Assembly: GCA_028622995.1 (NCBI GenBank)
Contig: JAJQJQ010000036.1
Location: 744,001-808,000 of the forward strand
Origin: Panagrolaimus kolymaensis
Lineage: Eukaryota; Nematoda; Chromadorea; Rhabditida; Panagrolaimidae
Reading direction: 5' to 3'
DNA: 64,000 nt
The position numbers were made by a program, and so were the translations under genes. The notes beneath the pieces were generated by a model. It made no database searches and was not told the origin of the DNA. It worked only from the letters and a program-made list of their open reading frames with translations. Shown here one piece after another: positions 50,341 through 60,420 of the stretch (position 1 is the stretch's first letter; each line of letters opens with the position of its first letter).

Positions 50341-50649
50341 CATTACGCAAAAAAAGCAACAAAGGTACCGCTGTGTGTACTTGGAAACAAAATAAGGTAA
50401 AAGCCATTCGATTTGAGGAAGGAAAAGAAAAGCGAAAACATTAATCATTAAAAAGCAACCAAAGAAAAAATAAAGCGAAGATGAAGGCATTGAAGTTGTT
50501 AAAAGTAAAAAATAAAGACTTTATTAACCCCGTAAACCTAAAACACATACATACACAATTAAATTAAAACACAATATACGTTTACAATAATAAACTTTTA
50601 AAATCCTATAACTTTATAAACAGTTTTCTTTGTTCTTCGTTGAATGGCG
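50341..50649. other. spacer between MITE and the m-AAA-like gene
   Basis: AT-rich. It contains a minus-strand frame at about 50490-50380 that could encode a hydrophobic leader, and presumably the 3' UTR of the m-AAA-like gene (AATAAA complements near 50510-50590). Confidence 0.4.
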
Positions 50650-51834
50650 TTAATTTGGAGATGATTTTTTGCCAGCAGCTTTTGCAGCATCTTCAGCTCG
50701 TTTTAGACGAATTGTTCGACCAATCATTCGACCATATTGTGTCATGAGAAATCCAATAATAACAAAACCAATAAAGAATTCAATAGCCCTAAAAATGAGT
50801 ATAATGAATTATTGTGAAAAGAGATGATCAAAATCGTTAATAGTTTTGGATATCACAGGTTCAGTAAGTACGAAGATCATCAAAAGGCGATAGGTGATCA
50901 ACCAACCAGGACAAGCATTTTAAAAGAGAAAAACATACTTAAAGAAGCTAGCACCTTGGAAAATTTGAATTGGAATTGCTTCAGTGAGTGGAATACCAAG
51001 TTTTTCTTCAGCTTGTCGAATTTCAATTTTAAATTGATCTGGTCGTTCAGAAGTAACACGTTCAAATTTGATTGGAATTATATTTCGTCCATACTAAAAA
51101 CAGCTAGCTTCAAGTTAGTGAAACACGAATACAAGTAAGTCATACTTACCTTTTCGCCATTGATAACAGCATTAGGTTGTAAAACAGCAACAGCACGCTT
51201 TTGTTTCGGAAAAAAGATGATATGTTTTACCTAAAACATAAAGGTTATAAGCTTTGAAGTGAAAAGAAAAACATACCTCTCCAGTAGGTAGAATATGAGA
51301 AACAAATTCTTCAAATTCTATGGTTTCTTCTTCCAATGCTTTAGCAATATCAGGATTTGCATGCTTTGATAATCTTCCAAGTGCAATAAAACTTAACCCA
51401 AATGTTGTAATCAAAATAACAGCCATAAATATTCTTAGCTTTTTGACGGTTTCAGCATCCAATGGAAAATTTGGTGGAATATTAACATGTTCTTGACCAT
51501 CACTTGTTTTTGATTGTTGATCACCATTATTTTGCTTTTCAGCTTCTTCTCTTGATGGTGGTTGATTGGAATCAGCCGATGAGCGATTATTATCAGAAGA
51601 TGGAGGTTTACTTCGAAGAGTTCGAATCACTAAAAAATGATAGTTAAAAAGCAATAAAAAAAGCATGAAAGTCGACGACAAACCTTGAAAATTATAATTT
51701 GGATTGAATCGTTGAAGATGGAGCTTTGATGGATCAGTTGAAGCTAAACGAATAACATAAATTTGTGATGATGCTGCTTGAAGATTTAATTTTGATGCAT
51801 TTAATAGTTTTGTAATATGTCGAATTGAAGTCAT
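50650..51834 (-). CDS. truncated paraplegin/AFG3L2-like protein: FtsH-ext domain with two TM helices, no AAA or protease domain
   Basis: Five exons on the minus strand (51834-51684, 51629-51277, 51230-51150, 51093-50939, 50788-50650) join in phase to 292 residues. The N-terminus looks like a mitochondrial presequence (basic, Ser/Leu-rich, ending near VIRLAS). A hydrophilic linker (51-110) follows, then TM1 (about 114-134, LRIFMAVILITTFGLSFIAL). Next is an intermembrane-space FtsH-ext-like domain (FEEFVSHILPTGEVKHI, AVAVLQPNAVING, KFEIRQAEEKLG-type helix, LTEAIPIQIF) and TM2 (about 250-266), ending in a basic Ala/Lys tail and TAA. Canonical m-AAA subunits continue for another ~450-500 residues with AAA+ and M41 zinc-protease domains; none is encoded downstream. 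It could modulate the m-AAA hexamer or have a separate inner-membrane role. The gene shares a 252-bp divergent promoter with the kappa GST. Confidence 0.78.
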
Positions 51835-52086
51835 GGTTTAAAAAAGTAAACAACGAGCATCAAAAAAAGTTTGCAAACAAACAAACAAACAAAAACATTG
51901 CATCTTTTTTGGGGAACATTTAGTTCTAACAAATTCTTCCCAATTTTTTGTGGGTATTTTACTTTGCTGCTTCGCTTTTTTTGCTTCATCCAAGAAACTT
52001 TGAATTCAATCTGTAAAACCTTTTTTCAACTTGATTTTATCTTCCTTCAATTCAACAAATTTTTTTATTATTACATATATTCATCA
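51835..52086. promoter_or_regulatory. short bidirectional promoter
   Basis: Only 252 nt separate the divergent ATGs of the m-AAA-like gene (51834, minus) and the kappa GST (52087, plus). Both products are plausibly mitochondrial or peroxisomal, so joint control is possible. No specific site was recognised. Confidence 0.4.
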
Positions 52087-52913
52087 ATGATAAGATTTCC
52101 AAGGATAACATGTTACTTTGATATTGCTTCAGCTCATAGTTGGTTTGCTTTTGAAGTAAGTTTTACTCTTTTTTTATGTTTTTTTATTTTCACGATGTTT
52201 CATTTTTTAGGAACTTATTCGATTTCGACAAACTTCAAATATTCCTGTTAATTTTATTCCTATCCATGCTTCATCAATTATGAATACAATTGGTCATAAA
52301 ATGCCGTATTATGAGAAAACTCTACGAGATTATAATTTTTATGAAATTGAAACTTTAGGCAAAGTTTATGGTATCGATGTTAAACCTCCAAATGTACGTT
52401 TTTATCTCTTTTATCGAACTTCCTCTAATTTTGTCATTTTAGGATGCTTTCGAGAAACTCAGCAATATTGGTACTTTCAACACTCAACGATTTTTAGCTG
52501 CTGTGGAAGAAGAATCTCCAAAACTCTATGAACCTGCTTGTCGAGAATCTTTTAAACGTCTATGGTCTGATGGTAAATGGGTTCATGAAACTGAAGACTT
52601 TGAAGAAATATGCTCAAAACTTGGAATTGACCGCAACATTTTGGATTCATTACCTGACGATAAATGGACTTTGAAAATTAAAGAAAACAATGAAATTGCA
52701 ATGAAACAAAATGTATGCGTTTGCTTTTGGTTATTCTTTGTTTTTGTTTACGATTTCCATAACTCTGATTATGCTTTTTAGTGTTTTGGTGTGCCATGGA
52801 TGTTAGTTGAAAATGATGTGAATGAAAGTGAAACATTTTTTGGACATGATCGTATACCTCTTGTTTATCGCTTCCTTCAAAAGACAAAGAAGAAACTTTC
52901 AATGAATAATTGA
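52087..52913 (+). CDS. kappa-class glutathione S-transferase (DsbA-fold)
   Basis: Four exons (52087-52155, 52211-52393, 52443-52712, 52782-52913), all joined in phase 0, give 217 residues, close to the usual 220-226. The start CYFDIASAHSWFAFEELIRF matches the kappa pattern YDxxSPYSW, keeping the catalytic Ser in the HSW position, although the conserved SPY is SAH. The helical insertion follows, then the cis-Pro loop (CFGVPWMLVE) and FFGHDRIPLVYRFL, which correspond to the FGAPTIVV and FFGSDRF blocks of GSTK1. Kappa GSTs conjugate or reduce substrates with glutathione in mitochondria and peroxisomes. The last residues (MNN) are not a clear PTS1 signal. Confidence 0.9.
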
Positions 52914-53044
52914 TGTTTATTTTATTTTTACATATATTTTTTGTTACATAGATTTTATATTGTTGAGTTTGTGTTTTCTTTATATAATAAAAACATTTCT
53001 TTGCTGGATCAATATGGAATCTGATTTTTTTTCTGTGTAAGGAA

Positions 53045-53177
53045 TTAGAGAATTCCAATATCAGTTCGTCGTTTCCAACGTTGATGAAGCCGTCGTAATT
53101 CATGTATTGTTTGGAAAGGCATTCCAGAAAAGGAGAATATTGGAGGACGATATTGAGTTGGTTGGTTTGTGAGAAGA
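53045..53177 (-). CDS. orphan 3' exon of an unidentified gene
   Basis: On the minus strand a canonical acceptor (GACAG|TCTTC) opens a frame of 43 residues ending at TAA (53045). It includes YRPPIFSFSGMPFQTIHELR followed by a basic RLHQRWKRR segment. Codon use (CGA, CCA, GGA, CAA) is typical of real genes here. The opposite-strand frame over the same bases uses codons rare in the window. No upstream partner exon was found: the sequence on its 5' side is taken over by F-box-like copy B on the plus strand, which is itself missing its N-terminus. The junction near 53180-53190 therefore looks like a rearrangement breakpoint. I do not recognise the protein. Confidence 0.45.
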
Positions 53178-53189
53178 CTGTCATTAAAT

Positions 53190-54041
53190 TTTTTTTACAT
53201 TTGTATCATCAGAAATTAACATATAAAGAATATACGTTTTTTGTTTCTTCTAACACTATTCGTGGCTTTTATTTTGACGACACCATCGTTCGATATGAAA
53301 ATGGTAAAATAATGCCATTAGATACAATTGTTGAAAGCCTTCCAAATATTCGAGAATTTCAGTAAGTTAAAAGGATGAATTTGCGAATATTTTGTTTAGT
53401 AAATATATACTGTTTCAGATGGTGGAGCGAATCAGCTTTAACACCAACGATAACTTCTGCCACAGCTGAAAAACTTTTATCAATTCCACATTTAGCAAAT
53501 ATTACAAAATTTGTTCTTGACGAAATTCCAGATACATTTGATTTTGAAACATTTTTAAATAATCATAAAGTAAGTAAAGTCTAAATGACCGACCCTCTTC
53601 AATTTCATCTCAAAAAAAAATCAAATAGCATCGTAGAATATGCACCAAACCCGATTTTTCTATTTTTTTAATTTAGTTTTCTTTTAGATGAAAAATAATG
53701 GAAATTTCCGGTTTTCTAAATCTATTTCTGAACATTACAAAAATAAACTTCAAGCTTTTGTGGATAAAATTTTTGAAATTGGTTTAACAGAAAATGATCC
53801 ACCAGCGATTATGTTTCCTGATCAAAGTGAAGAAAGTCAAAAAGCCTTGCGAAAACTTGAACAAACATTTATGGAAAGGAAAGATGAAGGGACTAAGAAA
53901 AATTTAGAGGAAGAATATCAAAGAAAACACCCATTCAAATGTTTTATCAAACGAAAAACTCAACCATTTCGAAATTTTGTTAATTATTTAAGAAAACTTA
54001 AAAGAGGCGGCAGACTTGATTTTTCATCGTACACTTGCTGA
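53190..54041 (+). pseudogene. F-box-like family copy B, 5'-truncated
   Basis: Exons up to 53361 (homology from about 53190), 53419-53569 and 53688-54041 join in phase and match copy C well: TIVRYENGKIMPLDTIVESL, TSATAEKLLSIPHLANI, then ISEHYKNKLQAFVDKIFEIG and the C-terminal LKRGGRLDFSSYT. The first ~150 residues, including the conserved N-terminal motif, are absent. A frame is open back to an ATG at 53102, but the residues encoded there do not match the family. It uses the three-exon layout of copies C and E. It may be a pseudogene or a short expressed derivative. No internal stop or frameshift was seen in the retained part. Confidence 0.7.
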
Positions 54042-54233
54042 ATTGTTAACCTTTTCTTTATTTGAAAGTGGATTTTTCTAATTATGTTTTAGTTTTCACA
54101 TATTCAGAAATGGATTATGAGTCCCAAATAAAAATTTGAATTAAAAAAATGCCTGTTTTGTTAATGCATTTGGTTCCATGAATGCCAAAAATATATATAT
54201 ATTTTTTGTATATTTTTTTTCTTTACTTTACTT

Positions 54234-54240
54234 TTTTCAG
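54234..54240 (+). promoter_or_regulatory. candidate trans-splice acceptor of copy C
   Basis: TTTTCAG ends six bases before the ATG of copy C and has no in-frame upstream exon. This is typical of nematode spliced-leader addition. Confidence 0.4.
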
Positions 54241-54245
54241 TGAAA

Positions 54246-55537
54246 ATGTGGATTAATCTCAAACGACGTTTATTAAAGCGATTTAAAAATGAATCCCAGC
54301 TTGAATCAAATAAAAATTTTACATTTGCTTCTCCGCGGCCACAAAACTTTTCCCTTCCAAATTCCATTATTTATTATATTAAAAATAATCCACAAAATCC
54401 AGAGGGATACAAAAAACTAATAAAAACTTGTAAATATTTTAAACCAAAAAATCCTATTCATTTCATTTCAACATTAGTATATTGGCCAAAGGATTTTGGT
54501 GATGACTCACATTTTGGACATATATGTGCCGATAATTGCATGATGAGCAGAATTGGATATCTTGATATTAATGCTATTAAATACCAAATATGGCTTACGT
54601 TTAAATTGCAAGTTTATCAAAATGATATAATTCCTTCTTTAATTTCAAAATTATATCGATGTGATGTCAAACAATTATTTTTGCATAAACAAAATTTGAC
54701 TCATCGTGAATTTATTATTCTTACATCGTCTGGTACTATTGAATTCATGTCAATTGATAGAACAATTGTGGAATATGAAAATGAAAAAATTATGCCATTA
54801 GAAGAAATAATTAAATGTCTTCCAAAACTTAAAGAATTTTAGTAAGTTAATTGGGAATTTAAAAATACTTTAAATAATTACTTAATAAATGTTTATAGTT
54901 TAATTGGAGAATTAGCTGTAGCAATTTCGATAACTTCTGAATCAGCTGAAAATCTTCTAAAAATTCCGCATTTAGCTAATATTGAAACATTTAGTATTGA
55001 AGGAATTCCTGAAGTTTTTGATTTTGAAACATTTTTAAATAATGCAAAAGTAAGTTTAAAAATGTTTTGATTATTATATTGTATTTTTTTTTTGATGGGA
55101 TCTAAATTTTAATCATGATTTATTTTTAATAATACGTAATTTTTTTTAAGATGAAAGGTGCCGGTTATGGTGGTTTCAAGGGTTATGGTGGTTACGGAGT
55201 TTCTTTTCACTTTTGTGATTCAATTTCTGAAAATTACAAACAGCGACTTCAAGCTTATGTAAATAAAATTCTTGAAATTGGCTTAACAGAAAATGATCCT
55301 CCAAAACTTATTTTTCCTGGTCAAGAACCTGAAACAGCAACAGCCTTGTCTGATCTCAAACGTGAATACAGAAAAAGAATAGAGGATAGAGAAGCTCAAA
55401 AATTGAAAGATGAATATCGAAGAAAGCACCCATTAAAATGTTTTATTAATCGAAATACAAAACCTTTGCAAGCTTTTGTTAATTATTTACAAAAACTTAA
55501 AAGAGGTGGTAGACCTGATTTTTCAATGTATACTTAG
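54246..55537 (+). CDS. F-box-like family copy C
   Basis: Exons 54246-54841, 54899-55049 and 55151-55537 join in phase to 377 residues. The motif QNFSLPNSIIYYIKNNPQNP then YKKLIKTCKYF begins the conserved region. Shared blocks follow: KYQIWLTFKLQVY, SKLYRCDVKQLFLHKQNLT, TIVEYENEKIMPLEEIIKC, TSESAENLLKIPHLANIETF and FDFETFLNNAK. The third exon opens with a Gly/Tyr-rich insert (GYGGFKGYGGYG) and ends in a basic stretch (HPLKCFINRNTKPL) and LKRGGRPDFSMYT. The ATG at 54246 follows a strong acceptor (CTTTTTTCAG|TGAAAATG), suggesting spliced-leader addition about 200 nt after copy B. B-C could therefore be an operon-like tandem. The 3' end converges on copy D. Confidence 0.83.
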
Positions 55538-55591
55538 CTGAAGCGAATGGATCTTATTTTTTGATATTGCATTTTTTTTAAATTTCAACAA

Positions 55592-55597
55592 AATAAA
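55592..55597 (+). terminator. poly(A) signal between convergent copies C and D
   Basis: AATAAA lies 55 nt after the stop of copy C. Only 77 nt separate the stops of C (plus) and D (minus), so their 3' UTRs must be very short or overlap. Confidence 0.5.
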
Positions 55598-55614
55598 GAA
55601 TAAAAAAAATTAAT

Positions 55615-56693
55615 TTAAACAATTTTATGCTTCTTTTGATACTTTTTACGGAAGTTTTTTAACGCCTTAAATTTTCCATCTGTCATTTCTGGAAAATAAA
55701 TTAATGGCGGACGATTTCGTTGATTTATTCCAGCAGAAATGAGACAATTAATAAAACCAATGAGCTCATTTTTATATGTTTCTGAAAGATGTCGATCAAA
55801 AAATAAATCAATGTCCATTGTTATTGGTTCCTAAAAATTTTTTTAATTAAAATAAATCAAAAATCTTTTTTGAATTTTTACGGAGTTGAAAAAATTATTA
55901 AATCGTTTTTGACTCATTTTTCCTGGAAATAAAAAGAGAAGGATTAACTTACTCGTAAATTTTCAAAGAAATGTTTAAAATTGAAAACTTCAGGAATTCT
56001 ACGAACCCAAAAAACTTTCAATTTATTAAAATGGGAAATTTTGACAAATTTTTCGGCGGTTTCAGAATTGATTGAATCTCTTTCAGCAAAATTGCCATCT
56101 CCATTGCTATAATAAAATTTTCTTAAATTTGGAAGATTTTCAATTATTTTTTCCATTTGCATACTGCTTCCATTTTCATTGATTATAAAAGTTCCTTTAA
56201 AATCCAATTCAATAATTCCACCATTTAAAGCAAGAAAATTAAATTCATTTAAAGTTAAACGTTGACCAGTGAGAACCAAAACTTTTCCAAAGAATTGTGA
56301 AATTTGAGGTATTAAAGTCGAAGCAATTTCATGTTGATGTGAATCACAAATTTTTAATGAACCATTTAACCAAATTTTTTGTTGCGTCGTAATCATTTTT
56401 GTTGTCATTGGCATAATTCCAAAATAATTGCATCCATTTACTTTTTCAATATACCAAAATTTAAAACCAGTTTTAAAAGCTAAATTTGATAGAATAATAA
56501 TAGGTTTTTGAAAGTAAAAATATTTGCATATATTTATGAGTTTTTCATAAACTTTTACGGTTGAAATATTTTTTGAAATATAAAAAATTATATTCCGTGG
56601 AATTGAAAAGTTTTGAATTTTTGGTGGAGTTGAATAAATTGAAATTAAACACGAATTCGAAGAAGAAGGATGTTTTCGTTTTTTAGTATTCAT
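55615..56693 (-). CDS. F-box-like family copy D
   Basis: Exons 56693-55953 and 55830-55615 join in phase 0 to 318 residues. The start MNTKKRKHPSSSNSC is followed by PPKIQNFSIPRNIIFYISKN and VYEKLINICKYFYFQ. The family blocks QKIWLNGSLKICDSHQHEI, TLNEFNFLALNGG, MEKIIENLPNLRKFYYSNG and NSETAEKFVKISHFNKLKVF follow. The last exon has RHLSETYKNELIGFINCLIS and FPEMTDGKFKALKNF. The two-exon layout matches A and F. An acceptor-like TTTTAG lies directly before the ATG, so the upstream in-frame ATG at 56801 is less likely. The gene is divergent from copy E. Confidence 0.83.
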
Positions 56694-57002
56694 GCTAAAA
56701 TAAAATAGGATAAAAAGGCTGAAATTTGACTGCCAAACTATTCCATCGATCCCGAATTTTTGTTGATACAACTCTTCGCCAAGGTCAAAACAAAAAAACA
56801 AATTTTATTTTGACCAATAAATATCAATAAAGGTAAGCCAAAAACAAATCTTAAAAGGTGACCTCAAGATATTTTTTATTATCAAAACAAAAAACATTTT
56901 AAGTGGTCTTTTAGTCGCAAAAATTTTTTGTAAATAAGTTTTTTGCCACTCAATATTTGAGTTCCAACTTTGCTTCCTCTTCTTTTATTACTTCCACAAA
57001 AA

Positions 57003-58210
57003 ATGCCAGTTTCATCATCAAAGAAATTGATTTTATTTGCTCCACCAAATTCACAAAATTTTTCGCTTCCAGAAAATATAATTTTTTATATATCAAAAAA
57101 TCCTTTATCCATCAAAATTTATAAAAAATTAATTCAAACATGTAAATATTTTATTTCAAAAAATTATATTATTCCAATTTATTCTTTGTCTTATTGCTCT
57201 GATTACTTTCATTACAATGATAATAATTCTGATAAGAAAGATTCGTGTAAGTTGGCTGAAGTATATTATAAAAAATCTGGATGGCTCAAAAAAAGATGCT
57301 GCTGCAGCAAATTTATTGATGTTCAAAATGCAAAATATAATCTTTGGCTAACCAATGAATTAACTATTACTTTGCATGGAAATATTTTAAATTTAATTCA
57401 AAAAGTTTATCAATGCGATATTAAAATTTTAAGTATATTTCGACAAGAAATGTCTTATGATGAATTTATGATTTTGGTATCTTCAGGAAAAATTAATTAT
57501 TTACGCTTATATAAAAATGAAATTAAATATAAAAATAATGGAAATATCGTTCCTTTCGAAACTATTATAGCAATTCTACCAAAGCTGCAAAAAATATTTT
57601 AGTGCGTCGTTCATATTTTTTTTTGTAATTTTTATTAATTTTATATTTTAGTAATGATGGTTCTGGAGCTTCTTTAACTTCTGAAACTGCAAAAAATCTT
57701 TTGAAAATTTCACATTTAGCTAACATAAAAGAGTTTTTGCTCGCTAAAATTCCAGAAGATTTTGATTTTGAAACATTTTTTGATAATTCTAAAGTAAGTA
57801 AAATTTAATTAAGAATATTTCAATAGCGTCTATTTACAACTTCTTTTTTTATCATTTAAACCGTCTAAATTTAAAGCAAAAATTACTAAAAAAAATGTTG
57901 AATTTTCATAACAAAAGTTAAATATTTTCAGAAAATTTTAAAACAAGGTGAATTCTATTTTCATGATTCCATTTCTGAAAATTATCAACATCGCCTTCAA
58001 ACATATGTAGATAAATTAATTCAACAAAAAACTATGCCTCGTTATTACATTAAATTTCCTGGTCAAAGTAATGAATCACAAAAAAAATTATCTGATAATT
58101 ACTTTGGAAGTTTTTATTATCATTTATTTACCCATATTGCTTGCTTTTTTATAATTCCAATAATTTTACGTTTGATAATTTATTTTTTTACTAATTTTTT
58201 ATTTGTATGA
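57003..58210 (+). CDS. F-box-like family copy E with C-terminal hydrophobic tail
   Basis: Exons 57003-57601, 57652-57793 and 57932-58210 join in phase to 339 residues. The first donor is GTGCGT, weaker than the usual GTAAGT. The conserved start is SQNFSLPENIIFYISKNPLS then IYKKLIQTCKYF. A Cys-rich insert (KKRCCCSKF) precedes the KYNLWLTNELTITL block. The remaining family blocks are intact up to FPGQSNESQKKLSDNY. Instead of the basic tail of B and C, the last ~40 residues are strongly hydrophobic (HIACFFIIPIILRLIIYFF), so this copy may be membrane-anchored. The nearby solo LTR lies 220 nt downstream of the stop. Confidence 0.78.
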
Positions 58211-59113
58211 ATGTAAAATAGATATTGCCAAAAAAAAGAAGAAAAAGAAAGAAAATGAAATAATAAAAATACAAAAAATCCATAAAAATATTCGCAAAAA
58301 AATCTTATGTCTTTAACTTCTTAAACAACAGATAAAAAAAATCGTTACTTTTGGCCTATTTGGTATTAATTTTTTCTTCAAAATAATGTAAATGGTTTCC
58401 ACGTTCAGGAAGAATAAAAATCACCAATGTGTTGTGCCCGAATAATTGAATGTGTTCGACTCCTGACACGCTAGTCAGTGCACGCTCAATCCTCGCTCGC
58501 GTTTGTATCTTTGTTGTTTTGTCTGAGATTCCTCCATTTTCTGTATTGTAAGCTATTGCTGTTGTGCTGTAATATTTGTGTACAATAAAGCTATTCTATT
58601 TATTGTTGTGACTACTGAAGCTGTGCATAACACAATGTTTTTTTAGTTTGCTTTAATCCTTCTTTATTTTTGCTAGTTTTTACACTTTTGTATTCGCATA
58701 AATGAAAAATCATAATAAAAAAAAGTCAAACAAAATTTTTGAATTTATTTTTCATAATTATTTTTTTGTTAATTTAAACTAAGGTTTTTAAAAGAAAAAA
58801 AGCATTACCATGGTATTTTTTCTGGAAAAGCAACAAAAAAAGAAAGAAAATGTAACAAAAATTTGTGTGCTTTTTTTCATTACTTTTTACATCACCTCTA
58901 ATCTTTGGCCATTAACCACGACGCATTGTTGTTGAGATGCGACAAGCCGCACCTTCGGTTGCACCTTTTTTTCTTTGTTTGGTGAAAGCATTTTTTTAGT
59001 TATTGATTTTGAATTTTTCAACGTTAAAAGGTGAGATGTGGAAATTTTTTATTGGGAAACTTATTTTTACTATTTAATTTTTTCGCTGTGGAATATTTTA
59101 TTTTCGTATAAAA
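58211..59113. other. intergenic spacer holding a solo LTR
   Basis: AT-rich sequence with the LTR at 58430-58632. The remainder (58638-59113) is T-rich and presumably contains the promoter of copy F. Confidence 0.5.
58430..58632. mobile_element. solo LTR, 203 bp, with 5-bp target duplication
   Basis: The segment begins TGTTGTGC and ends GCATAACA (TG...CA termini, near-inverted ends) and is flanked on both sides by CAATG (58425-58429 and 58633-58637). It is less AT-rich than its surroundings and has an AATAAA-type signal (ACAATAAAGC) about 45 nt before the 3' end, as expected for an LTR R/U5 region read on the plus strand. No internal retroelement sequence is present, so it looks like a product of LTR-LTR recombination. 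A 5-bp duplication fits Ty3/Gypsy or BEL/Pao elements; the superfamily cannot be decided. Confidence 0.8.
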
Positions 59114-60126
59114 ATGAATAATAATAATCGAAAGCGGAAGTATCCTTCTAAAAATTTGCCTTCAATTTATTCATATCCTCCAAAAATTCAAAACTTTTTA
59201 ATTCCAGATAATATAATTTTTTATTTATCAAAAAATCCATCCACTGCTAAAGTTTATAATAAACTTATAAAAATATGCAAATATTTTTATTTAAATCAAC
59301 CAATAATTACTTTAAAAAATTTAAAATTTCGTTGGAGATCGAAAGTTTGGGTGGTCCAAGAAATTAATGGAATTTTACATCAAAAAATAATAAAAAATAT
59401 TAATTTTTTTGATCAACAAAAAATTTGGATTTTCGATGCTCTTGAAATTAATGATTGTGATTCGATGGCTGCGTTTATTGCATCCAAAATTTATCGATGT
59501 GATATATTTTCTTTGGGTTTACGAAATCAAAAATTAACTTTCGAGGAATTTAAAATATTTGCTTCCACTGAAAAACTTTTAAATTTATGCCTCAATGGAA
59601 CCATAATAACTCAAGGTGACAATGAAAATGGTGGAAAAATTGTTCCATTAGAAAAAATAATAGAAATTTTTCAAAATCTAAAAGATTTTGATTATATTCT
59701 TCCGAATTTCCAAGCCAATGGAAATGGTAAAAGTCTAATCAATTCAGAAACCGCAAAAAAATTGGTTGAAATTTTAAATATATCAAAAATTAAGAAATTT
59801 GCAATTTATAATATTCCAGAAATTTTTAATATTGAAATGTTTTTCGAAAAATTAAAAGTAAGCGAGTAAAAAAAAGTGTTTAATAAAAAAATACAGTTTT
59901 TGTTTTTCAGAAACCGAACAAAATTATTCTTGATTTGGGATTTTCCAATGCTATCTCGAATAATTATACAGAACGACTACAAAACTTTATCGAAAATATT
60001 ATTGCCACAACAGAACTCACAGAAGAAAGTCGGCCGCCATTAATAAACTTTCCTGGAATGAATGGAGAAAATATGAAAGCTTTGTCGTTACTCATCGAAC
60101 AATCAAAAAAACAAAGAAATTTGTAA
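59114..60126 (+). CDS. F-box-like family copy F
   Basis: Exons 59114-59857 and 59911-60126 join in phase 0 to 319 residues. The order of blocks is PPKIQNFLIPDNIIFYLSKN with VYNKLIKICKYFYL, then QQKIWIFDALEINDCDSM, SKIYRCDIFSLGLRNQKLTF, TIITQGDNENGGKIVPLEKI, NSETAKKLVEILNISKIKKF, and a last exon with FSNAISNNYTERLQNFIENI and FPGMNGENMKALS. It is closest to copies A and D in sequence and in intron layout. Its 3' end converges on the cysteine-rich gene. Confidence 0.83.
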
Positions 60127-60420
60127 ATAGAAAAGTCATTGATGAATTTGGATTTCTTTTTTTAGTAAAAATGTTAAGAAAATCAAAATAGTTTTAAATC
60201 TTCAAAAACTAACACAAAAAAATGCCGCCGCGTCCATGTTTGCGAAGATCAATCGATGGAAGAAGAGTGGAGAAGTGAGAAAAGGTGATATTATAAAAAA
60301 CGATTGCAAACTCTTGTCATTAAAAATAGTGCATCCAGAAGACAATAAGAAATTTAAGATAAACGATTTATTTATAAATTACAAATTAAAATTAGATACT
60401 AACATTTACAAAAGCATAAA
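60127..60420. other. convergent 3' spacer
   Basis: About 300 nt between the stop of copy F and that of the cysteine-rich gene. A Lys-rich plus-strand frame at 60236-60439 overlaps the end of the latter and was not accepted. Confidence 0.5.

Noticed and set aside
53041..53172. Plus-strand frame antisense to the orphan exon
   Set aside because: It uses AAG, CAG, GAG and GAC codons rare in this window, a mirror image of the minus-strand coding frame.
52678..53184. 168-codon minus-strand frame across the kappa-GST 3' end
   Set aside because: It overlaps GST coding and 3' UTR. Only the different frame at 53045-53177 has gene-like codons and a splice acceptor.
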